A stretch of DNA of 34,554 bases from Cercozoa sp. M6MM (taxonomy: Eukaryota; Endomyxa: Ascetosporea). Under the pieces are notes generated by a model. The model was not told the origin of the DNA. It made no database searches and saw only the letters and a program-made list of their open reading frames with translations. Positions 26,086-34,554 of the stretch are shown here, piece after piece; the stretch's first letter is position 1; each line of letters opens with the position of its first letter. The DNA lies in assembly GCA_040357565.1 (NCBI GenBank), contig JBDODJ010000120.1; one strand, given 5' to 3'. A program made the position numbers and the translations under genes.

Positions 26086-26664
26086 TTACTGACGCAGCTC
26101 AGCGATGCAGGTTTCGACATCGGCCGGCGCACGCGGCAGGTGCTACACAAAACGTACACTGTCAAGAGAGGCGAAAGAGGGTAGGCAGGGAAGGCAGAGG
26201 AGAGGCCGTACAGCAGTGAGATTGTCGATGCCGTCAGCAGTGATGTAGACGTTGTCCTCGAGACGGCAGCCACCTATATGAGTATTACGCCATATACACA
26301 CTCCATGTATCTGTCTGTGGATTGAGAGTACAGAAGAGAGAGAGATAGAGAACAGTACCAGCAGCAATGTACTCCTCGAGTTTATCCTGCACGATGAAGG
26401 ACGCCTGTGACTCGTCCGCCAGTGCCTGCAAATTCAGACATCACGTAGGTGCACACAGACACGACTCAGAGACTCACACGGACATAGACAAGTGACCTTC
26501 TCCAGCAGAGGACGAATGAAGTAGCAGCCTGGCTCGGCAGTGATGTACATGCCCTGTAGTACATACACACATACATATACACATGGACACATACACACCA
26601 CAGTGATAAAGGTCACACAAGGCCGTACCTCCTCCAGACGACGCGACGTTCGCAGGTAGCACTG

Positions 26665-26704
<40 letters not shown>

Positions 26705-26804
26705 NNNNNNNNNNNNNNNNNNNNNNNNNNNNNNNNNNNNNNNNNNNNNNNNNNNNNNNNNNNNNNNNNNNNNNNNNNNNNNNNNNNNNNNNNNNNNNNN
26801 NNNN

Positions 26805-26840
<36 letters not shown>

Positions 26841-27907
26841 GTGATATGCGCGCGGGGGGGGGGGGTGGGGTAAATACCACGCCCTTTTCCGTGAGACGCG
26901 GGAACTCCGGCGTGAAACCGCCGACGTCTGCACACACGGGACGGGGGATATGGGGTTTAAGGGGTAACAGGGGTTGAGAAAAGGAGTACCGTGCACCTGC
27001 AGACCAATCAAGTGGCCCAGACCGTGCGGCATGAAGGTAGCGCCCAACTTAGCCTCCATCTGTGTCAAGGAGATTAAGGGGGTGAGGGTATACAGTGGGA
27101 ATAGAATATACGGAATAAAGTATGAGTGTACCATGGCATCAACGTCGCCCTGCAGCACTCCGGCCTCCTTCAGCGAGGTCAGAATCACGCGCTCGGCCAG
27201 ACGGTGCATATCGGGCCTGCGCACGTGCAAGAGGTACCATCCGTCACAAAAGGTACCACAACAACAGGGGAGGGGGGGGGGGAGAAAGTACCACATGACA
27301 CCCGGCTTCATTTGCGACAGCACCGCCTGCAGGGGGGGGGGTACGAGGGGAGCAAGAGGGGTGGGGGTAAGGGGTACCTCCTGCGCGGCAGCAACGGCGC
27401 CCACGATGACCTTCTGCACCGGCGTGAACACACCCGACACAGGCCACGTCGTCGTCACGTCGGTGGCGTAGTTGGTGAACTCGCCTGTGGGGGAAGGGAG
27501 GTAAAGGATACACATCCGCGCGGACACCAGCGAAAGACGAAAGGTACCACCGCAGTCGGCCAGCAGGAGGTCGTTCTCGCCGACGGTGGCGTTGTTCTTG
27601 TTGTAGTGCAGAATGGCGGCGTTCTTGCCGGCGCCACTACGAGTCAGCAGTGGTCACAAGCACATACACACACATCCGCGCGGACCCAAGAAAGCTACCA
27701 GATGGCAGTGTAGGCCAAACAACGGGCACCGCCAACGACACGCACGTACGAGTTGAACAGCTACCTTGGAAGAGAGGAGTATACACACGCAGCCCACACG
27801 CATACAAAGACAAGAGTACGCCCTCAGCATGCGCCTCGTTCATACCGGCATGCATGTGCTTCCACCTGTTGCGTTGCATTCAGAGAGGGTAGAGGGTATA
27901 TAGGGGC

Positions 27908-27975
<68 letters not shown>

Positions 27976-29293
27976 GTTTGTAGGGTGGGGGGGGAGGCTA
28001 CATGTGCAGGTGCGCCTCCTGCGTGATCTCACACGCCTTGCGCAAAAACTCAACCTCCAACGGCGTCTTGGTCGTGCGCGATCGCTCCAGAGCCGTGTAC
28101 AACATCTGTACAAACGTACCACATCACTTGTACAAACTGTCCTAGTGATCGGTCCAGATGTACCTCACGTTCGACAGTGAAGTTCTCAATGCCCGGGAAG
28201 GTAGCGGCGAGAGTACGCAGACCAGAGTCCTGCAGGGAGGGAGGGAAGGAGGGGTCATGTCGTACAGAAAGAACACAGCCGATAGTACCTTGTTAACACC
28301 GTCAAGCACGTGCACAGTGGTGCTACAACACACGACGGTTACAAAACACAGGTGTCACTGACGGTGAGTGAAGCACGTGGCCTTACCAGCCGCGCTCCTT
28401 GAGCACCGTCTCCATGTCGCACAGGTCGTGCGCGCCCTGCAGGCCCCAGTACTGCGCGTGCTCCGACAGCGGCTTGGGCTCGCCGCACCAACGCACAGCG
28501 TCCGGGTGCTATGGCAAGTAAGGGGGTAAGGGGGTAGGGGTGGGGGGTAAGGGGTGGGGTGGGGAGGTAAGAAGTGAGAATTCGACATACCGACTTAGGC
28601 AGGAAGATCAGGAACTCGCCACGCGCGATGTCGATGGCACCGACCTACACACAGGCACACACACACACACACACACATGCACACACACACATGCACACAG
28701 GCATACATGGACACCCACACACATAAACAGGCAGACACATGCAAGGCACGAACGTGCGAGTGAGTGATACCACGCCGCTCTCGTGGAAGCACTCGCCACC
28801 GAACACATAGGCGAACGACGGCTCCCTGAGTCAGGAGGATCAGTACAGACACAGGTGGTCGGGGAGGACACATCTGAGTTTGTCGGTACGGACGGAAGTT
28901 GTCGATCTCGGTGTCGGTGCAGAAGCGCTGCCACATGTCCGTCGTGCCGCCAGTGAGGATGGCCACATGACCTACATACATGCATAGACATATCTATGTC
29001 CAAGATACAGATGCGAAGGACTGGGTACCCTCTGCCTCGCTCACGTCCTTGCGAACTGTGCAAACACAAAAGTGTCACACGGACTAAATCTGTGACGTTG
29101 ATGTGCTAGAGTACCTTCCTGCAGGACCTGCGTACGCACCTGCTGCAGCATGTTGCGGTAGCGCTCTTGCGAGTTGAGCCACTGCACAGCACAGTCAACA
29201 CGACACAACTTTAAAAAGCCCAATCGAACGCACGTTAAAGCGCTCAACGTCGACCTTGACGTCGCCCGTGCAGTTCGGCAATTGGCGCCACAT
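26086..29293 (-). CDS. PEPD: Xaa-Pro dipeptidase (prolidase)
   Basis: About 22 exons join from ATG at 29291-29293 (MWRQLPNCTGDVKVD) to TAA at 26086-26088, close to 490 residues like other prolidases. The N-terminal creatinase-like domain holds HVAILTGGTTDMWQRFCTDT and EPSFAYVFGGECFHESGV. The C-terminal pita-bread metallopeptidase domain keeps all five metal ligands: Asp in ADCGGEF and, eleven residues on, in ATDVTTTW; His in MPHGLGHLIG; Glu in AEPGCYFI; and Glu in GGCRLEDNVY. Prolidase is a cytosolic enzyme that cleaves dipeptides ending in proline or hydroxyproline, usually with Mn, recycling proline from degraded protein. An assembly gap of 100 N lies in the intron between FPRLTEKG and CYLRTSRR and does not touch coding sequence. 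Introns carry CA/TG repeats, poly-C runs and two copies of the TCCGCGCGGA palindrome. Confidence 0.97.
26665..26838. repeat. (CA)n microsatellite with 100-N gap
   Basis: CA units at 26665-26704 and 26805-26838 flank the gap. The tract lies in a PEPD intron with TG on the sense strand. Confidence 0.97.
26705..26804. other. Assembly gap (100 N)
   Basis: Exactly 100 N residues, a round scaffolding number, so the true distance is unknown. Confidence 1.
27910..27973. repeat. (AC)n microsatellite in a PEPD intron
   Basis: About 32 uninterrupted AC units; the sense strand reads (GT)n. Confidence 0.97.
28644..28745. repeat. CA-rich imperfect microsatellite in a PEPD intron
   Basis: CA units with CATGCACA and CAGGCA interruptions; TG lies on the sense strand. 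Confidence 0.9.
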
Positions 29294-29632
29294 CTACACC
29301 AATCAACAACGATCCAATTGGCAGCCACGACGGAAACAACAAAAAAGCTACTGTACGCTGAAGAATCGCACTGCTCGTCGCACAATAATCGTCGTTCGCG
29401 ATTGTCTGGTTACTTAGATGTGTCGTACGAATGAGTACACGCACCGACACCTACCTAGAAATCTCAAAAATTGCGAATTGGCAAGAACACAGATTTGATC
29501 CCATTGTTGGTACAAATATACCAATAGACGCATCATCATCTTTGTACAGAGTAGTACAGAATCCTGCTACGAGCCCAAAGATCTTCCTCCCAAGGCGCCC
29601 AACATCTCTCAGCATAGGCACAGATGTGCGTG
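29294..29632. promoter_or_regulatory. Divergent upstream region of PEPD and bS18m
   Basis: 339 bp between divergent start codons. It is A/T-richer than its flanks, with no coding frame that continues into either gene and no recognisable motif beyond A/T runs. Confidence 0.4.
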
Positions 29633-30941
29633 ATGCGACGTGTGGCACAGCGTGCCTCCCATAGGTGAGCCTTGTTTTTTTCGCGAAGTCTCATGGCCTG
29701 CCCGCTGACGCAGGCTCTGGTCGCTCGTGCGGCTGCATGCTCGTGCATGTGGCACACGTTTTCCGGGAACTGCGCGGCAGTCCAGCGTTTCTCAAGTCCA
29801 GACAATATGTTTATACAATTTTGATAAATATTGATCCGACAGGCATGTGCGCGCGATGGCCAAGGTGCCTTCCGTGCACATCAGCGATTTGAGCGACGAC
29901 CAGCTGCTGAAGTCGGCGCAACCGCCGCCAAACCTGCGACTGGTACCTTGAACTCGGTTGCCCAGCTGCGAAGCAATTAAGAATGCCCACATGTAGCGCG
30001 AGTCGGTGGAGGACATGTTCCTAGGCGGCAACAAGGCCCCCGTTCGCCGAGTCGCTAACGACGTTGAAGTTGTATGTTTTGCTTTTGTGTGTCTTGTTTG
30101 ACTCCCGCTTATCCGCTTGAAACCCGTCGCAGGAAGAGCTGCTAGACGAGGCCGTGCCCTCGAGCGTGAAAATGGCGCCTGCGCACCCGTGGACGAAAGA
30201 CTACGGAGTATCGTGAATGCCCTCGAATCTTTTCTGTTTGCTGTGTCTGTTTGTGCTTTGACTGGAGACGTTTAATTGCTCAGAGTTTCGCTGACGAGTT
30301 GCCCGAAAGATCAGGCTCGCTGCCCGAGAGACAGGTACTCCGGTTTGCGAATCACTTTGTATCCGCGCGGATGGGCTGTTTGATGTTAGGCCTGGGAGCT
30401 GGTCGACGACGCGCGCGAGCAGCAAAACTCAGAGTTCGTGCGCATGCGTGAGGTATGCGATTGCTTGCTCGCACCGATCTGGGCTTTCCTGACCCTCCCC
30501 TTGTGTTCGGGTAGGCCGACGCTCTGCGCAGCCGATTCATCGACGATGAAGGCGAGCACTACGGCATGGTCGAGTCTCTCGACTCCTCGCAGCTTCCCGA
30601 AACATTTGATGGTAGCACGTTACCACTTCTCCTTTATCTCATAGCTAATCCCGATGTGCTCATGCGTAGTGCAAGGCGAGGAGGCGGAAGAGCAGAGCGA
30701 CTCGCCATTCACAGCCACCACTCAGTATCCAAGAGCATACACCAGGTAGTTTGTGTGCGAGGTGGCATTGTGTGTGTGTGTGTGTGGCTGCGCAGGTTCC
30801 TGACCAATCAATTCGTGCGCTACTTGAAGTGGCAGCCGTCGGCGGCAGCGACGCTGCGTCCGTTCGAATTCGCGGCACCTGTTGGCATCTGCCCGTTTTG
30901 CTGGGTGCGTCTTGTTTTGTCCAGTCGTTTCTCCATGAACA

Positions 30942-30990
<49 letters not shown>

Positions 30991-31000
30991 NNNNNNNNNN

Positions 31001-31049
<49 letters not shown>

Positions 31050-31940
31050 CTGTTTGGCGCTACCCTTCCGCAGGTGAACAACATGGAGCACCTGGCCTCG
31101 AACGCGCAGCTGCGTCGTCGTTGGTACCTAGCCTTTGTAGCCCTGTGACCCACCAGTACTGTGCTTATTGTGCATGTGCTGCGGTGCTGCAGGGAGTTGC
31201 TGCACTCGCGCACCTTCCACTGGCCTGAGGAGGCCTCAGTGCGCTGGCGCGTCGACTTCACCAACGTCGAGTTGCTCAACAACTTTGTCAACGACCGTAC
31301 CTTTGCACAAACACACATGCTTGGTGATGCTGTATCTTTTGTTGCGACAGGCGGCATGATCTTGCCGTCGCGTGTCTCGGGCTGCTGCGGTAAGCACCAG
31401 ACGCGTCTTGCCAAGACAATCAAGACCTCACGAAACGTACCGCTCGTCTTGTTCTGCACTGCTTGATTCGCTTCCTGCCTGCGTGTGTACTGACCTGTGT
31501 ACCTACCGGTGCACCTACCTGGGCAGATGGGCTTCATGCACAAGCTGACGAAGCTGCAGATCGCGCCGCCGTCGGGTGGCATCACGGCCACGCAGCAGCA
31601 GCTGTACGCTGTGGCGCGCGACGTGTCGGCCGAGCTGTCGGCTGCCACGGCTGCCACCGACGACAGTGCGCCGTACGGTGATCTGCCCAAGATCGTCACT
31701 GTGCAGGTACACTCTCCCTGCTTGCCTGGACTGCTTCTGCTTCTGACTTGCACCATTCTTGCTGTGGCAGGAGAGTGAACAGAAGCAACCTGACACCCTT
31801 GATGCCAGCGATGAGGTATTTTCCGCTCCAGCTGGGCGTTTTGATTTGTACATTTTGGTTTTGGCGTGCAGGAGCAATTAAACTACGGCGGCGAGGAAAA
31901 CGGCAAGTCGTCCGAGTACGTGCAGTTCCACGACGACTAA
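29633..31940 (+). CDS. MRPS18: Mitochondrial small-subunit ribosomal protein bS18m with long extensions
   Basis: About 16 exons join from ATG at 29633 to TAA at 31938-31940, about 426 residues. The first exons read MRRVAQRASHRLWSLVRLHA and on, an Arg-rich presequence. The bS18 signature is clear in the middle: CPFCW near residue 245; then VDFTNVELLNNFVNDRGGM, ILPSRVSGCCGKHQTRLAKT and IKTSRNMGFM (about residues 285-335). Bacterial S18 reads IDYKDIATLKNYI then [20 protein letters not shown] at the same place. Bacterial S18 has only about 75 residues. Here about 240 residues precede the core, about 35 are inserted between the Cys motif and the core, and about 90 acidic residues follow. The protein binds rRNA in the mitoribosomal small subunit. 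Extensions of this kind are known in some protist mitoribosomes. A shorter start at 29856 (MAKVPSVH) would lose the presequence. Confidence 0.88.
30944..31047. repeat. (TG)n microsatellite with gap
   Basis: TG units on the plus strand interrupted by a 10-N gap at 30991-31000. It sits in an intron of the plus-strand bS18m gene, right before the acceptor at about 31070. Confidence 0.97.
30991..31000. other. Assembly gap (10 N)
   Basis: Ten N residues inside a TG repeat. Confidence 1.
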
Positions 31941-32172
31941 GCTACGGAGTCCGCCCTAGTTTAGTTTATATTGGTTTTACCTCCCTTGGGACACGTTTTA
32001 AATGACAAAACGTCAAACGATTGTCGTGTGCCAACTCCGCTTGACTCGTCGGTCGTCGCAGCCTTAACAAAAAGGATATTGTGCATTTGGTGTTGTTCGG
32101 CAGTTTCGCTAGATTTTCGTGCGTGAGGCTTAGTGGTTGCTGTATTTAATACGCACGTGCCCCGATCGGGAA

Positions 32173-33911
32173 ATGAGCTCGCCAGGAAATGAGGTTGCTC
32201 CAGAAGAAGAAACGCACGGATGCTCGGTACTGTGATATGTACTAGTTTGCGCCTTCCTCCGGGGTTCCTGTCGTATGTATCTGAGTTGTGCGTCAGGTTT
32301 GCGTTCACCACGAGAGAGATGGCGTTCACTACGTTGTAAAAGCGGAGTTGTATTCTTCTCGGAGTATGCGATTGCGCACTGTGTTTGTGGACAGACTTGC
32401 CGGCACACCTCTCGACTGCAAGCGCTGAGAGAGGCGATTCGACCGTCGTTGAACATAAACACGGTATGTATGCAGCTTGTGTTAAGTAATTGTACGCCTT
32501 TACAGTCTGCCTGTGTTTGTTCGGCAGAGAAGAAGACTCAATGAGGAAGAGGTTGCACGACTCAACGCCCTCGATCGGTAAGACATGTATGTACGCGTGT
32601 CTGTGCGGCATGCCCTGTACACAGACAAGTGATGAATGCGGTGTTCACGCCGCTGGCACCGACAGCGTCGGTGGACCTGCCACCGGCAGCAGCGTCGCTG
32701 TCGAACCGGCAGTCGCCGGTAGTCGAGATGTACGTGATCGGTGACAGCGATGAAACCGTTGCGACGGTGTGCGACGACAGTGACGGTGGCGATCAGCACA
32801 CAGACGGTGATGTCAGTGACACCGATACCAGTGGCACCATCGACTCCGACCGCGCGGAGCGATCGACGCCGGTGCACGTGCTGGCCAGCTACGCCGACTG
32901 CGGATGCACCGTCGACGATGCGGACGGTGTAACTGGTGATGCCACCTCTGTCACGGTCAGTAGTCACACCACCACTGTCCGCGCGGACGACAAGTCCGAC
33001 GACGCGGTCTCTGCCAAGTCGAACGAGTCGCGCACGCAGCTCTTCTTTTTGTTCCTGTAAGCTGGTCAGCCCCTTCCTTCTCTCGCTTTCTGACTCTCTC
33101 CTTTTGCGGGCAGTTTCGGTCGCTCGCGCATGGTGAAACTGTCGCGGATATACACTGCCTTTTGGCGACGATATGAAGTACTGCACATCTCCCATCTTTA
33201 TCTCTTCTTTCCCTTGCCTTATACTTTGTCAATTCGACTGTTATAGAAATGGCGACCGCCTCTCTGGGTTTCGATTACGGGTACTACCTTCATCTTGATT
33301 CTTTACCTCCCTCCTCCTGGTTCTATCTAACGGTTTGTGTGTGTGTGTGTGCGTGCAGTGCTGCTGCTTGGCTTCTCGTGTCTCGCTCTGGCCGTGTAGG
33401 TCGCTCTCTGTGTTCTTGTTATTTCCGACCTTACACTGCCTCCGTGTTGTTAACCTTAACCCTTGGCGCAGGTACCTGGCCTTCTTCGCGGCCAACACGT
33501 CGCTGGGTCGGCCCACCATGATGGGCTGCCGCGACCCGTCGACTTGGCGCTGCGGTAACCTCGGCGAGAACTGCATCGCTGGCTGGTACAAAACAAGGCC
33601 CTGTGTCTGCGTGTGGTCTGTATGGACTGTGCTGTATGGACTGTGCTGTATGGAATGTGGTCTATCTGGACTGTACATACTGTACATGACAGGGACGAAG
33701 CAACGGCGATTCGGTGCGGCGAGTGCGGCTACGCGCATGCGTTGCACGATACCGACTCGGCCTGGCTGTGGCCGGTAGTTTATTCTTCTACTCCCTGTCC
33801 CCGTTCCTGTATCATGTCATGACTTGTGTGCACAGGTCGGAGACGGTCCCGTGCACGGTAGGTTTTGGAATCGTCCGTGCACACATGTGTGTGTACACGT
33901 GTGTGTGTGTG

Positions 33912-33954
<43 letters not shown>

Positions 33955-34554
33955 GCATGCGAGGCAGTGCGTGTCTAACGGCGTACACCAAGGGCGTTTT
34001 TGGTGCCGACGGTGGCTGTGCTTCGTTGCGGTAGTCTAGCCCTTATGTCGTTAGCCCTTTGCCCCCTATACTTCCCGGCTGGTTCTTCCAGGCTGCTGCC
34101 AGGTGCCAATGTTTTCATCGGTACACGCGACAACACGACTTCTGACTCGTATAGTGCACTTACTGCCCTTACTTCCACCTCCGCCCCGCGCTTCCTGTTA
34201 TCCATGTTGTCATCCTGAAGGTGGGAGGCTGTGTCGTACCAAATCGAGCCGCTGGCTTGGTCGTCTGGCTGTGTGGATTGTATTACTGTTGTGTATCTCA
34301 ATCCAGCTACTTTTCTTACTTTTTGTTGTGCGAAGTGAGATACATGGTGCGTATCGTTGCATCGGCCATGTGCATGTTGTTGTGTCTCGTGAAAGCGCCA
34401 GACTTTCTGTACACTCTAACTAGTTTGACTGTTGGCCTATCTTACCCCCTCGGGCAGTTTCTTCTCTGCTTTGGTGACGAGTGGTTTCATCGACGTTCTC
34501 TTCACGGACGAGTCGCAGTGGAACGCACTCTCAGGTAGGATCTACCCTCTCCCC
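32173..34554 (+). CDS. Cys-rich single-pass membrane protein, 3' end cut by the window
   Basis: Exons chain from ATG at 32173 (MSSPGNEVAPEEETHGCS) through at least a dozen introns to the right edge; the last donor is near 34536. The N-terminal cytosolic part has a small Cys/His patch (GCSVCVHHERDGVHYV) and a helical RRRLNEEEVARLNALDR. A 140-residue Asp/Thr/Ser-rich low-complexity region follows (about 32640-33050). Then come a basic stretch (GRSRMVKLSRIYTAFWRR) and one membrane span (VSITVLLLGFSCLALAV). After the span the protein is Cys-rich (MMGCRDPSTWRCGNLGENC, IRCGECGYAH) and continues with LLPGANVFIGTRDNTTSDS and a likely second domain. The positive residues before the span suggest the Cys-rich part is outside or lumenal. 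I do not recognise the family. The exon structure between 34290 and 34460 is unresolved. Confidence 0.62.
33899..33951. repeat. (GT)n microsatellite in an intron
   Basis: GT units with one GC interruption end directly at a GCAG acceptor near 33955; TG is on the sense strand of the plus-strand gene. Confidence 0.95.

Noticed and set aside
26613-27527. 304-codon minus-strand frame taken as one protein
   Set aside because: It reads through several PEPD introns and the 100-N gap; only separated segments match prolidase.
31961-32611. 216-codon open frame on the minus strand
   Set aside because: It runs antisense over the spacer and the first exons of the plus-strand gene at 32173, has no recognisable motif, and the plus-strand exons splice in a consistent frame there.

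Overview
This is a compact, very intron-rich nuclear fragment from a eukaryote, most likely a single-celled protist; I cannot place it to a phylum from sequence alone. The evidence is cytosolic HSP90, a mitochondrial ribosomal protein, a complex I assembly factor and an rRNA-processing factor, all cut by dozens of spliceosomal introns of roughly 20-100 nt. Almost every computed open frame is a shadow or a single exon, so I rebuilt the genes by splicing in frame by eye. All exon borders below come from reading frame, GT/AG ends and family similarity, not from transcripts. || Layout: (1) + strand, 3' part of an unidentified gene (51-902); (2) - strand coiled-coil protein (1266-3323); (3) + strand coiled-coil protein with a myosin TH1-like C-terminus (3485-6649); (4) - strand prominin-like five-span membrane glycoprotein (6843-10466); (5) + strand HSP90 (11080-13677); (6) - strand AATF/BFR2 ribosome-biogenesis factor (13959-16440); (7) + strand diflavin reductase TAH18/NDOR1 (16645-19998); (8) - strand unrecognised protein with a presequence-like N-terminus and one membrane span (20344-24340); (9) + strand NDUFAF6-like protein (24480-25978); (10) - strand prolidase PEPD (26086-29293); (11) + strand mitochondrial ribosomal protein bS18m with long extensions (29633-31940); (12) + strand Cys-rich single-pass membrane protein, cut by the window end (32173-34554). 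The first eleven genes strictly alternate in strand, giving five head-to-head pairs (139-613 bp apart) and five tail-to-tail pairs (107-363 bp apart). || Several genes serve mitochondria or Fe-S metabolism: bS18m, NDUFAF6, gene 8 by its N-terminus, and TAH18, which feeds electrons to cytosolic Fe-S assembly. They do not form a pathway cluster. || The most unusual signals are genome-style ones. About half of the resolved introns start with GTAC instead of GTRAG. Every long CA/TG repeat lies in an intron with TG on the sense strand. C-runs are also always on the sense strand. The palindrome TCCGCGCGGA occurs 11 times, in exons and introns alike. Four N-gaps all sit inside intronic TG repeats. 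I saw no tRNA, rRNA, CRISPR array, recognisable transposon or viral element.
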